From positions 8,680,001-8,744,000 of the forward strand of contig NC_053202.1 in the NCBI RefSeq assembly GCF_905163445.1: DNA of 64,000 bases, given 5' to 3'. The first letter of the stretch is position 1, and each line of letters starts with the position of its first letter. Shown here in pieces: positions 34,601-44,995 of the stretch. The notes under the pieces are model-generated. The model made no database searches. It was not told the origin of the DNA and was given only the letters and a program-made list of their open reading frames with translations. The position numbers were made by a program, and so were the translations under genes. The stretch is from Pararge aegeria. Taxonomy: Eukaryota; Arthropoda; Insecta; Lepidoptera; Nymphalidae.

Positions 34601-37223
34601 ATTAGCTTTTAAGTTTTATCCATTTCCAACAAACAAGATCATTAGATAGGGCGCAATCAGAGCATAGAAATAATAGCATAAATGACACTTGATAATGGTT
34701 GATGTTTTTTCTGTTTTCTATTGACAGTGATGCAGATTATGTGTTATTACCTGATGAATTAATAACATACCTATTCGTTTTTATTTATGTTACTGTGAAG
34801 TCTCACAGTACGCCAAAGTGCCTCTTAACCTACTAAGTTGTAGGTGTACGTTCTTTAAATCATAGACCTTCTGAATTCTTTATTCAAGCAAATTAAGATA
34901 TATCACTTTCTTAAACTTTTTCTAGTGCCATCTCCTATCTACAATTAACTACCAATTGACATCTTCTAGATATCTCTTAAAAAGTTCAAAGTTTGTATTA
35001 AACGTAAGCTTATAGAAAAGTCCTATTATAGTATTAAGGACTACTTAATCGATAAAAAAGCTTGGGTGCAAATTATTGCTCTATTCAGGTTGCTCTTCTA
35101 ATAATTTTCTTTTTTTTAATTTTCTTCTTTTTTTGTGAGATGGTGATAACAAAAAAAAAAACACCCGGCTAAATTTGTTGTGGGCTTCTTCTTAGACCAG
35201 GGCGCGTTTGGAACACTCGTAGCTTTAGTTTTAAGTTGACGAATTTATTTATCGCCATCAACACACTCCTATGTCATATTTTACATGTAATGTACGCATC
35301 AAAAGTGCCATCTATGTGCCTATTTGAATAAGGAAATATTTGACTTTGACTTTGACACCCACATCTCCAAAGCTTTCAGCTTATAACTCATTGCTTGAGT
35401 GTCCAGGCTTCTACTCCCTATAATAATACGGAGAATATATGACAAAGTGTTAACTTTTTTTTTTCGTGGTGGAAAAGCTTATTGGCTACTCCAACCCTTG
35501 GGCAGGACGTTATGTGGGACTCCCCCCTCTAAAGAGGGTATACCAAAACTAAAAACCACCACGGCATTTCACTCTTGTTGGCTTTGTTAGACGCCCGGGG
35601 AACTACATGAAGCGATAACTTGCTTTAACGGTTAAAGAAAATATCGTTAGGAAACCTGCATGCCTGAGAGTTCTCCATAATGATCTCCAATGCGTGTGAA
35701 GTCTACCAACCCGCACTTGGCCAGCGTGGTAGACTACGGCCTAAAACCATTTAATTCTGAGAGGAGACCCGTGGCCAGCAATAATGATGGCCCTCTGAAA
35801 ATAATATTGGCTCAATGGATTTACTTTCAAATTTCGAATCAATTTTTTTTTATAAACTTTCATCCTTAAAGGAGCATAAAAGTGATGAGAATTTTGTTGA
35901 TTCGTGAGATATTGCTGGAACCTTCCCCAATTCCTACGTGAGATTTTCCAAAATACATATTTTAAGTATAAATACGTAAAGTGCTCCTTGATTGTATGGA
36001 TTTATACAAAAACACAAATTATTGTGTAGGATTCAGCCATATTTTAGTAGAGAAACATTCAATTCATCTCTGTTTCTTCCGAATAAATAGTGTTGCTGAG
36101 TTGGGCTTAGAAAAGCTGAAACGATTTTCCAAACGATCAAAAATAGTTTAAATGTGGAATAGACAACATATTATGTCGGGTCAGATAATTATTATTATAT
36201 GTTATGTTTGAGTTCGTTGCTACAATACTATTGTCACTGTTCTTTTTTAGCCAAAGACGCAAAAACGATCGATGTGTTAATACTTTGTGTGAGTGTTTGT
36301 GTATGCGTGTGCGTGTGTCTGTCCGTCTGGGGCACCGTAGCTACCGCACTTATTTTGTTTTTTTTTTTTAAATTAAAATATGGCGAAGCACATATTTATT
36401 AGTAGAACGCTATTATAAACTTCCTATCCAAGATGGCCGCCACCACGAAATGGCAAATTTCATTTTTTCAATATTAAATAAAAGGTCTACTTCTAGTAGA
36501 ATATTAAACACTATAATGAAAGGGAATGAGGAATGAGGACTTTTTAGTTTAATCTTTAGTTATATGCAACTTTCCAATCTGTTACGATTACGAATTTTAC
36601 GAATTTTACGAATTTTACGATTTTTAGTGTGCCGGGCGTATTATGCATATTCGGTTTGCCTACTTTTTACTTATATTAAAAATGTGGAAGTTTGTATGGA
36701 TGTTTGTTGCTTTTTCACGAAAAACTACTTTAATACAATACCTAACATTGTTTTGTGTGGATCCTCCTACTAATATTAAAAATGAGGAAGTTTTTATGGA
36801 TGAATGGATGTTTGTTACTATTTCACGCAAAAACTAATTTAATACAATACCTAACAAATTTTTGCTCGACCCCGGATTCGAAATCAGGACCTCGTGCTCA
36901 GTAGATATACATTCTAACTACTAAACAAACAGGCATCTCCATTAAATAATGAAATGGTTTTATTTTCAGGTACCCTCATGTCCATGGGCCTTGGAGCCCT
37001 CGCTCTACTAGCAGGCAAGGCTTTGATGACAGCCCTCATGTCTCTACTTCTCTCCGCGGTCATCGGTCTCAAGTCTCTGTCTGGTGGTGGTAAATCTACC
37101 ACCTACGAAATTGTCTCCAAGCCTGTCTACAGCCACTCGCACTCACATTCCACGGCGCACGAAGACGTCGGAGGTTACGGGCATTCTGGATATGGAAGAA
37201 ATCTCAAAATAAGGAGACGCTGA
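31642..37223 (+). CDS. Osiris family (DUF1676) protein, gene 1, tentatively Osi9-like
   Basis: Two exons: 31642-32158 and 36970-37223. The 4811-nt intron has GT..AG borders in phase 1; the product is 256 aa. A signal peptide covers about residues 1-18 (FLLIFVVSVVYAVA). Next come the family's paired cysteines C44 and C53 followed by LKIEAISMLEKL. The DUF1676 core is LARAMPSKPDERLDKYLLYR and LGSYLDNHSVKLRL. Then follow a Gly-rich linker (149-163), a hydrophobic segment (about 164-207, including AGKALMTALMSLLLSAVIGL) and the conserved KSTTYEIVSKP. The tail has alternating Ser-His. Osiris proteins are insect-specific, enter the secretory route and act in cuticle-forming epithelia; the individual role of this one is unknown. 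The nearest relative here is gene 2, with the same splice point, implying tandem duplication. The Osi number is a guess. Confidence 0.87.
32228..32425 (+). mobile_element. SINE-C copy in intron of Osiris gene 1
   Basis: AGCTAGTTACCACCCTACCG, ACAAAGACGTGCC, GTTCCGGTGCGATGTCGCGT and CTGCATCATCACTTACCACC, with 3' end CTAACTTCTAGTGGAATAAA. Head missing. It begins about 70 nt after the splice donor. Confidence 0.75.
32690..32885 (-). mobile_element. SINE-C copy, reverse, in the same intron
   Basis: CGGTAGGGTTGTGGCCACGT, GACCAGAGAAAATTCTGAAA, then the head GAAATCGAACCCGGTACCTC and ACAGCGCTCACCTTTGGGCT. Confidence 0.75.
33180..33865 (-). mobile_element. Repeat fragments in the intron (SINE-B scraps, LINE tail)
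   Basis: A reverse SINE-B scrap lies at about 33180-33260 (ACCGGTCTCCTCTCAGAATG). A reverse LINE 3' end lies at about 33383-33430 (AAATTCATTTATTTCAAGTA, GGCCTAATACAAGCACTTTT). A second reverse SINE-B middle part lies at about 33735-33865 (CTCAGGCACGCAGGTTTCCT). All are truncated. Confidence 0.55.
34133..34390 (-). mobile_element. SINE-B copy, reverse, in the intron
   Basis: CTTCTCAGAATGAGAAGGGT, CACGACGCTGGTCAAGTGCG, TACCTCACGATGTTTTCCTT and the head CGATCGAACTCTGTATCCCC. Confidence 0.75.
34970..35356 (+). mobile_element. LINE 3' end, 5'-truncated, in the intron
   Basis: Same family as the insert at 25900-26198: CGTAAGCTTATAGAAAAGTC, GGACTACTTAATCGATAAAA, TTGTTGTGGGCTTCTTCTTA, ending in TTTGAC repeats. 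It encodes CIKRKLIEKSYYSIKDYLI. It extends slightly further 5' than the other copy and keeps a longer T-rich untranslated segment. Confidence 0.75.
35434..35600 (-). mobile_element. Element X, reverse 3' part
   Basis: GTGGTGGAAAAGCTTATTGG, CTTGGGCAGGACG and AAAACCACCACGGCATTTCA are the complement of 4010-4150. Confidence 0.6.
35605..35790 (+). mobile_element. SINE-B copy, head missing
   Basis: GATAACTTGCTTTAACGGTT, AACCTGCATGCCTGAGAGTT and CTGAGAGGAGACCCGTGGCC. It starts at the edge of the element X fragment. Confidence 0.7.
36284..36335. repeat. GT-rich microsatellite
   Basis: TGTGTGAGTGTTTGTGTATG and CGTGTGCGTGTGTCTG in the intron of gene 1. An open frame across it is not a gene. Confidence 0.75.
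36588..36930. repeat. Local tandem repeats near the 3' end of the gene 1 intron
   Basis: ACGAATTTT-type units repeat about three times at 36590-36622. A segment of about 90 bp (ATATTAAAAATGTGGAAGTT to AATACAATACCTAACA) at 36672-36750 is repeated at 36772-36855. A decayed tRNA-like head (ATTCGAAATCAGGACCTCGT) follows. Confidence 0.65.
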
Positions 37224-37460
37224 GGGACTAAACTAGACAAAAGTTCTGATATGCATCAATGTTCTTTGTATGGTTGTATGATTTATCGAGTATTTTTTAT
37301 TTTACCATTATCCCAATCTATGTGAGGTCGACACAATAGGTCTCCAACTTTGATGAGATGTCGTTGTAATTGGAAATTAGTTTTTAGATCGCTCCTTGCA
37401 TTTCATCGTCATAGTATGACTTATTGAGTGATATATTATTTCTATTATTGATTAAAAAAG

Positions 37461-37466
37461 AATAAA
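37461..37466 (+). terminator. Candidate poly(A) signal, Osiris gene 1
   Basis: AATAAA 238 nt beyond the stop codon. Others occur further on in this AT-rich tract, so the true site is uncertain. Confidence 0.45.
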
Positions 37467-37789
37467 TTGAGTGAGATATTATCGATTTTTAAAACATTTA
37501 TGTGTTATACTATTATCATTGATTTTAACTACATTTCACGTTAGCAACATTTCCTTATGAATTCTGAAGCTTTTATTACTTTTCTTGACTTATGATTTTT
37601 TCATGCAGGTTTCCTAACGAAAGAGTACATTGCTCAGTAATTTTTTGTTTATCCATCTCTCTCAAATTTATTATCATTGTTTGTTCTATACTACACTACT
37701 TATCGTAATATTATTTTCTAAATTCAAGTACTCCAAAGATTATTATATATTCTTTTTTATACTTATTCATTATAGGTTTAGATATCGGA

Positions 37790-37827
37790 TAATGAGTCGT
37801 ATATATATACATATATACGACTCATTA
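37790..37827. repeat. Perfect palindrome, 17-bp arms, 4-nt loop
   Basis: The arm TAATGAGTCGTATATAT (37790-37806) is exactly complemented by 37811-37827, loop ATAC. It lies in the 3' flank of Osiris gene 1. Confidence 0.9.
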
Positions 37828-39049
37828 CAGTATCTTGTGGCAGTGTTTCCCTACTTTATCTTCACTTTCAATATTTTTTTTATATTTTATTTTCTTTATT
37901 ATTATAATATTATATATTCTTACTTCTTAAATTTGTTTATTAAGAACTTGCATTTAATCTACATCGTAGTGTCAACAGATGAATGTCACCTATGTATTTA
38001 ATATCTCACTGAATTTCGTACTTGAAGTGTCGTAATACGTCAAAAAAGTTACAAAATAATGCATTTCCTAAATATGTACAAATGTTAATTAATTTATAGA
38101 GTTATGATTGGGTGTGTGAACGTGTTATTAATTTATTTTATTTATTGACTGTACAAGTTTAGTTTTAAATCACAGATTTTTTCCTTATTTTTTTTTGCTT
38201 TATTTTATGTTATAAACGTTTGCCTCTTAGTTTTCTACTTATCCGCTTTAATCTTTTTATTTTTATTTATATTTTATTGCTCAATATATTTTAGTAATTA
38301 TTATAATGTCTGATCAGCATAATTTACAAAATTAATTTAAAGTATTAGTAGTATATACTAAGTATACTATCGTATATATTTTCGCTTATTTTTTTATTTA
38401 TTATGTTAATTCTTATTTGATATTTTTTTTACATATTTAGCTGTGTTTTATAAATTTTATTGTTTATATTGTTCAATGTATTTTAATATAATATGTATGA
38501 TTTTGATGATATTTATATGATTAGTTGAGAGTTTAATAGTTATTAAATATTTAATACAATATCATATTTATAGAAATCGGTAAGACTGGCAATATTATAT
38601 TAATTTATGCATCGGTACCTATCTAACTACGTATTTTGTATATTATTAGTATAGTATATTATTTTTATTATTTTTTTATATCTTAAGACATTATTTCGTT
38701 AAATTTCTAGTACTTTACTAGTATAGTGTGTTAGTACAGCCAAAGCGTAGAGTGTTTATTTATATATTTTAATATTATTGAATATTGTAGTCCTATATTG
38801 TACTTATTTATGCTTTTTATTTTTATGTTATTAAATTCCTTAAGTTTATGCTGTGATTATTTTTTGTTTGCTGTTTCAAATATTGTTTTTATTTTTATTT
38901 GTGTTGTTTATCTTTTAAAACTTTTGCACTACCAATAAATTATTTAATTATTAAATAGACCTGTCTTATTTACTGTCTCTACCAAAAATTTAAACCATCA
39001 TACATAATAAGATAATCTCAAGACCGTTAAACATTAAAACAATTTGAGG
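37828..39049. other. Extremely AT-rich spacer
   Basis: Long T/A runs without recognisable element or gene. A 123-codon frame at 37630-38001 is a compositional artefact (Phe/Tyr/Ile-rich). Confidence 0.45.
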
Positions 39050-39360
39050 CGATATTTAACTGTATCAACATGAAGAATTGAAGATGTTTATTGATTGACA
39101 TGCAAAACAATTTTACTGAGATTTTTATCGAATACAGCGAGTTTTTTGTGACAGAGCTCGTCCTGGGAATTACTTTTTCTGCCGTTATATGCATTGTTAC
39201 AATGTTGAGACCCGGTCTGAAAGACGTGGTTGCAGGTGTAATTACAATCACAGTTAAGATATTTAACTGAATCAACATGAAGAATTGGAGATGTTTATTG
39301 ATTGACATGCGAAACAATTTAACTGAGATTTTTATCGAATAATACAGCGAGTTTTTGAAC
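39050..39360. repeat. Direct duplication of a segment of about 105 bp
   Basis: GATATTTAACTGTATCAACA..GATGTTTATTGATTGACATG at 39050-39140 recurs at 39258-39358 with few changes. A third, unrelated segment of about 100 bp lies between. The spacing is about 207 bp. Confidence 0.7.
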
Positions 39361-41189
39361 GGCTCTTCGTGTAAAGCTAAAGTTACGTCAGGAAAAATAG
39401 TAAATATAATAAAAAAAGAAGGCTATTTGGCAGGCATTCCTAGTTATCGCAACGTAACAAAATCCTCAAGTCCTGATTGCACTTGGAACTTATAGCATAA
39501 AGCTACCAATAAGCGTTTAATCATAAATCGGTTCCAAAACTTGTACTTGTACTTGTCCAAAATGTACCAAGTTTTAACATTTCTTATTAACGAATAATAA
39601 TACAGTATTAGATTCATTAACGTGTAAAGATTTTATTAGTTCTCGAACTTTTTGTGACAGAGCCCGTCCGATGAAGCGCTACCGCCGTTTACTCTTCCTG
39701 GCAGGGCCACATTCCGAGGCACGCCAAAAAGCCCGCGTTACGCTGTTAAAATCATTAGGGTTAATCAGCTACATAAAATCCGAAAAACAAAAACTACCGC
39801 CGTGATTATTTCTGCAGCATAATTGTTGTGAAGCGGTCTCGTGGTTGCTGGTGTAGTTACAGGCACGTGAGACTCAACACCTACGTCCCAGGTTGAGTGA
39901 CGTATGGCATTTTTTAGAATGCGTTCCTTGCATGCCTAGTGAAGTGTTGCTTTGGCTATAGGCAATGGTTTTCCAAGTACCATTAGTTCAGCCATTTGCT
40001 TGGCCAGACTTTTATTACTATGAAAAAATTAGGACATTCATCGGGTTCTGAAAATTGAATACGTCAAGAAAGTAAATAACAAACTAACTTGATGCCCATA
40101 AGCATTGGACTCAACTTCAACTCTTGAAGTTTGAAGCCATCCAGCTACTTTTATTACTGAGCGAGTGTCAATATTAAAAAAAGCTTATACGTTGAGTAAG
40201 TAAGTAAGTAAACGTAGAAGAAGGACTGCTTTAAAGAAGAAGTGAACAAAATAATACTTAATATCAAATTTAGTATGCGTTATTTGAGATTACATAGCTC
40301 AGAGCTGCGGCCACCCTTTCGGAGGAACCAAGTACGATCAGCACGCGACTCTTAATTTTTGGAGGTAGTGCATTTTTAATTTAAACAATTCATATATGAT
40401 TTGCTTTAACGATGAAGGAAAACGACATGAGGTAACCTGCATGCCTGAATCCAGGGCGCGTGAGTCATTCTAAGAAGATACCCCCTTAGTGGGCTGGTTA
40501 AGGGTTTATTATGTTGAAAAAATTATTAAAATTAATTAGCGGATTAGCCAACTACCTAGGTTTACTGTATTAAGCTCTCTATTGGAATTTCGTGTTACGA
40601 AAAAAAAAAAAGTTCATTATAAACATCGTCTGACGCGTCCAATCATTCTGTGTAACGATAAAATAATCATAAACATACAAAAAAATTGAACTAAATTATT
40701 ATGAAGAATGTGATCAGCTATTTTTACGACAATTTTTTTTTTGTTTTTGCCTTCTAAGGTGTCGAAATGTTCCAATTATGATATCAACTTAATAAAGAAA
40801 AAAAGGATTTTTTTTTATGAATAGGCACAATAATATACCATGGGCTTTATCATTCAAAAACAAGCTCGAAAGGATCCAAAAAGACTTGAAATGCCTACAA
40901 TTCACTTCTAATACGGACACAGAAACTACAATATTTACTATAGATACTATAATCAAGACCTTATTTCTTTTACTTGATTATTTTTTCCTTTCCCACTAAT
41001 GCGTAGAGAAAGTACTGCTTTTGTTCCTCTTTTTAAAGATCGGTCTGTTTACTACAGGTATTTATCAGATCTAATCTATCAGCATTTACGTTAGTTGCAT
41101 TTAAGCTTTTTTTGTAGTCTCTGGCGGAGCGGTTTGCTCACTATTAGTTGCTAGTGAAAGGTTTCAGGTTCTATAAATAAGAAAAAAAG
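39361..41189. other. Spacer with repeat scraps
   Basis: GCGTTCCTTGCATGCCTAGT at about 39921 and a SINE-B scrap at about 40390-40460 (TTTGCTTTAACGATGAAGGA) are recognisable. An (AAGT)n run lies at 40193-40211. No gene. Confidence 0.4.
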
Positions 41190-41500
41190 CAAGGGCAATT
41201 TGGGAAATTATAATTTCTGATTTTCTCTGCTCTGATCTGGTGATCGAAGCCACCCACTAGTCTAACTAGTTATCACCCTACCGAAAAAGTGCCTATTGGA
41301 TATTTTGAATAATCAAACCGTGTCTCTAGGAGATTTAGCTTCCGGAGCGATGTCGCATTGAAACCGATTAGGGGTATAGGTTTAATTTAGCTGCCATACC
41401 TCTTATAGTTTGACTCGTTACCATCTTAGACTGCATCATGACTAACCAGCAGGTAAGATTGCATTCAAGGGCTAACGGGTAGTGGATTAAAAAGGAAGCC
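41190..41500 (+). mobile_element. SINE-C copy, head truncated
   Basis: GCAATTTGGGAAATTATAAT, CTAGTTATCACCCTACCGAA, GATTTAGCTTCCGGAGCGAT, TCTTAGACTGCATCATGACT, and 3' end AACGGGTAGTGGATTAAAAA. A duplicated or inserted stretch of about 25 bp follows CCGAAAAAGTGCC. Confidence 0.7.
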
Positions 41501-41559
41501 CAAAAGCCCTTCAGATTATTGATTAAGGGCGGCTGTATTTGTACCTACACCGTGAGTTT

Positions 41560-41860
41560 TTTTTTTATGTTTATAGACGAGCGCTTGACTGCAATCACAC
41601 CTGATGGTAAGCGATGATGCAGCCTAAGGTGGAGCTCGCTTGCCTATTCACTCTTGATTTGAAGGTTCTCATATTGTAGGCACTGGGGAAAATGGAAGCT
41701 GGAAGGGCATTCCAGATCCTAGCGGTGCGCATCAGAAACGAAGATGCGAAGCGCTTCGTACGCGTCCGCGGTATATCGACCACGTAGGGATGCAGATCCT
41801 TACGGTGCCTCGCGGTTAGGTAGTGTTTGTGAAGAGCGATTGAACTCCCCTCTAACAATA
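41560..41860 (-). mobile_element. LINE ORF2 C-terminal fragment, reverse
   Basis: The - strand frame 41858-41595 is open. It encodes HPYVVDIPRTRTKRFASSFL and MRTARIWNALPASIFPSAYN, then FKSRVNR. This is the standard ending of a LINE reverse-transcriptase ORF. It is a better-preserved relative of 27121-27415, which here also ends in the CACCTGATGGTAAGCGATGA text. Confidence 0.82.
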
Positions 41861-42411
41861 AGACAATAGACCATAAGGGGTATTATATTGGATATTGGAA
41901 AGGGAAAAGATTTGAGATCTTACACGTTTCAGAGTAATTGTTTCATAAACAATAATTCATTTAAAAAAATGTACCTAGTAAAAGTTAAATAAATAAAAAC
42001 CAATACTGAGTAACTATTTACCAAGTCATCATTTCAATTTAGATTGGAAAATATTGAACGTATTATATTAGTATTTTAAAACACGATTTGGATACCATGA
42101 ATAAACTAATTACGGGATGAAAGAAACCTAAATGCTTATACGGCTTTTTCTTCCACTTAAGTATACGTGCAGTTTTACTTCGAAAGCATTAAATTAGATA
42201 ATGTACTCGAGTGTCTGCGGTCCGATCAGCACGCATTTCGAATCAATAAAAATTACCTGCTAGATTTTTTGACTTTTCCATTAAGTGCTCTACAACAGTC
42301 TATTTGCGACTTGAAAGTACCGTGATTTCTATCCAACACAATACTTCGTTGGGACTTATTCGTTTTATATTTTCAAGCTCTGTTGCTTACTTTTTATACT
42401 TAAGTTGAAGG

Positions 42412-42445
42412 TATAAAACAAATTCCGATCGTATCAGATCTATCA
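42412..42445 (+). promoter_or_regulatory. TATA box and initiator of Osiris gene 2
   Basis: TATAAAA at 42412-42418; an arthropod-type initiator TCAGT has its A at 42445, 33 bp downstream. Predicted leader is 86 nt to the ATG at 42531. A second TCAG at 42434 is too close to the TATA box. Confidence 0.7.
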
Positions 42446-42530
42446 GTACGTTGGAGTCGTCCAACGAAATGTTTTGTTATTTGTTATAAATGAAAAAGTT
42501 TTTTTAATTAGTGCAGTGTAAAGTGACACG

Positions 42531-44503
42531 ATGTTTAAAGGAAATGTGACCATTATTTCCATAGCAGTGATTTTGTGTGCCCGACCCTTGTACGCTAAAG
42601 GAATAGAAACTAACAGTATAGATGAAGAACCAAAGAATGCGTCCAACACTGAAAGAAGCGGACGATCTCTACACAAAGAATGCAATAATGGTCTGAGTGC
42701 AAAATGCCTTAAAATCCATGTGCTCTCATTTTTAGAAGACTTGAGTTCTCGAGATGAGCTCAATTTATTACCTGGGCTCAGCATAGTAAAGGAAAATCTG
42801 ACAAATATAACAAGTTCAGAGGAAATAGCTGCGGAGTTGGCACGCCAGTTTCCAGGAAAATCTGAAGAGAAATTGAACAGGTTTCTCTTGTATCGATTAC
42901 AGAGTTATTTAGATGGGCATTCGTTGAGGTATAGACTGCTGGACACTAAGACTTCTGAGGAAGCTTTGAATATAGCTAAAGGGGATAGGGAGTCTGTGGG
43001 GAGGAAGAAAGATGGTGGAGGGTTCGGTGGAGGAAAGGGCGGTGGAGGAGGTGCTTTACTTGCGGCCGCTTTGATGATGAAAGGTAAGGGTCTAGATTTT
43101 ATTTTTATAATAATCGATATCTTTTTGGTAAGTAATATTGACAAAAAAAAATTGTAACAAGATAAGGTGACGAAAGTCTATTTAAGTAAGCCTTGATTGA
43201 AAAAGCCATAAAATGTTTTGGTTAATCAATAGTTAAAATTTAAAATAATTATGATAATGCTTTTTCATTTTATACAGCTGCTCAATATCTTCTGGAAATC
43301 AATGCTTTCTGGAAATCAATGCTTGCCGCATTTAGTAAATTATTAACTTTTAAGTTGTACGTACTTAGGTTTACATTTTTCGGTGCTCCTTTTTCCCATT
43401 CACGATCTCTACGCTGTTTCTAACTGGAACTACTGATAAGTACTGTTATTTATTCCGTGCCGTAACACTACATCATTTCGCTGTAGGTCTTTGGCGACAG
43501 GGTCGTAACTTAGAGCTGTCACAGCCATACTTTAGAGATTAAGTTAGAGAATCTTAAAGTGACAGAAGCGCGCAAATAGTAATTTATACATATTTTAGTA
43601 TCAATTCTGTTGTACACAAATCTCTAAGCCAAACTAAAAGTAGTAGATACGGTCCTTTTCACAGTGCTGTTCGAAAAAGAATAGCGGTATTTGGATCTTG
43701 TGTACAATAGAATTGATATACCTGACTTTAGCTTTAGTTTTTAATAACCTTTGTAGTCATCTACAATCTTTGTATTTACACTACGTAAAATTAAGCCTGT
43801 TTGAGAAGTTTTTTTAATTTTATTTCTATTTCAGTAAATATTTTCAAATTTGTTTAAAGTTTTAATTTTTTCTAAGAGCAGGCTTCGTTTGCAGTTCTTG
43901 TAGCTTTTTAAAGTATATTTTCACTAAAACTAGCTGACCCGTGCAACTTCGTTGCACCTAATCGGTTATTACCGGAAAACACAAATAAAATGACATTTTC
44001 CACAAATTCCCCCCCGAAACTAAATATACCCTGTATACTAAATTTCAGGAAAATCAATGGAGCCGATTCCGAGATTCCAATTATATATATACAAGAATTG
44101 CTCGTTTAAAGATATAAGATAGAAAAATTAAACTGTATAACTTCCGTGTTTTAGAATGAGGAATGTTTTGACCTTGAGTTTGACTATCTTTCCAGGTACA
44201 TTAGCCGCTGCAGCATTGGGAGCCCTAGCACTTCTAGCTGGAAAAGCATTGATGACCGCACTTATGTCGCTCCTACTATCAGCACTAGTGGGCCTCAAGG
44301 GCAGCGGAGGTCACAAGTCCACCACATACGAGATCATCACAAAACCCGAAGTATCCCATCATCATTCGCACAGCCATGAAGAACACCATGAGCATGACCA
44401 TGATCATGGGCACCATGGTGGCTACAGACGAGCGTATGAGAAAGATTATAATAATTATAATAGCTACATGCCTTATGATAACACGAATTACAAAGCGGAT
44501 TGA
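42531..44503 (+). CDS. Osiris family (DUF1676) protein, gene 2, tentatively Osi9-like
   Basis: Two exons: 42531-43083 and 44196-44503. The 1112-nt intron has GTAAGG..TTTCCAG borders in phase 1; the product is 286 aa. A signal peptide covers about residues 1-22 (VTIISIAVILCARPLYA). Paired cysteines C51 and C59 precede LKIHVLSFLEDLSSRDELNL. The DUF1676 core is RFLLYRLQSYLDGHSLRYRL (117-136). A Gly-rich linker (162-174) is followed by a hydrophobic stretch (about 175-219, AGKALMTALMSLLLSALVGL) and KSTTYEIITKP. The tail differs from gene 1: 12 histidines within residues 239-258, mixed with Ser, Glu and Asp, then a Tyr/Asn-rich end. Same orientation and splice position as gene 1, 5.3 kb downstream. 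Expected to be secreted or in endomembranes of cuticle-secreting cells; the specific function is unknown. Confidence 0.9.
43599..43718. mobile_element. 120-bp MITE in the intron of Osiris gene 2
   Basis: Inverted ends TATCAATTCTGTTGTACACA (43599 on) and TGTGTACAATAGAATTGATA (to 43718) match over 21 bp with one mismatch. A TA at each outer edge is compatible with a TA target duplication as in Tc1/mariner-type elements, though the TA may belong to the repeat itself. Confidence 0.6.
43930..44125 (+). mobile_element. Family E-like repeat just upstream of exon 2
   Basis: The head is CTAGCTGACCCGTGCAACTT, then ACCTAATCGGTTATTACC; the 3' part GAGCCGATTCCGAGATTCCA and ACAAGAATTGCTCGTTTAAA is shared with 23955-24006. 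It ends about 70 nt before the splice acceptor of gene 2. Confidence 0.6.
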
Positions 44504-44565
44504 TCTGTATGCTTAACCCATCGTAAAATATTTAAATACAGAACTATGAAAAGTTTTAGACATTC

Positions 44566-44587
44566 AATAAATATAACGATTAATAAA
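44566..44587 (+). terminator. Poly(A) signals of Osiris gene 2
   Basis: AATAAA at 44566-44571 and again at 44582-44587, 63-84 nt beyond the stop. A short 3' untranslated region is implied. Confidence 0.65.
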
Positions 44588-44691
44588 TAATAACGCGTAA
44601 TCGCTACAAGCATTAAGTACTGGTCTTAACGTTTGTTGAATCATAAATAGAACATTGTTGATACAATGGTTTCTAGCATTATTGTCATTAG

Positions 44692-44995
44692 TTTACTAAT
44701 GAGTACATCACGGTACAGAGCACGGGTCTCCTTCCACAATGAAAAGGGGTTAAGGCCGGCCACCACGCTGGCCCCATGGGGATTGGTGGACTCCACACAA
44801 CTTTGATAACATTATACAGAGATCTCAGGTATGCAGGTTTCCTCAGATATTTTCCTTCACCGTGGAAGCAAGTGATATTTTTATGACTTAAAGCGCACAT
44901 ACTCGTAACTTAGAAAAGTTGGAGGTGCGTGCTCGGATTCGAAATCGGCCCCCCGAATGTGAAGTCGAGCTCCTACCCAACGTGCTATGAGTACA
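44692..44995 (-). mobile_element. SINE-B copy, reverse
   Basis: CAGAGCACGGGTCTCCTTCC, CCACCACGCTGGCC, GTATGCAGGTTTCCTCAGAT, then the head GTGCTCGGATTCGAAATCGG and GAGCTCCTACCCAACGTGCT. Confidence 0.8.

Noticed and set aside
36199..36402. 67-codon + frame in the gene 1 intron
   Set aside because: Its centre is the GT-rich microsatellite (VCVCVCVC-type translation), and it has no domain.
37630..38001. 123-codon + frame downstream of Osiris gene 1
   Set aside because: Its composition is almost only Phe, Tyr, Ile and Leu, as expected from chance in an extremely AT-rich tract.
42443..43144. - strand frames over Osiris gene 2 exon 1
   Set aside because: Antisense shadows; the Pro-rich one is only the complement of the Gly-rich linker.
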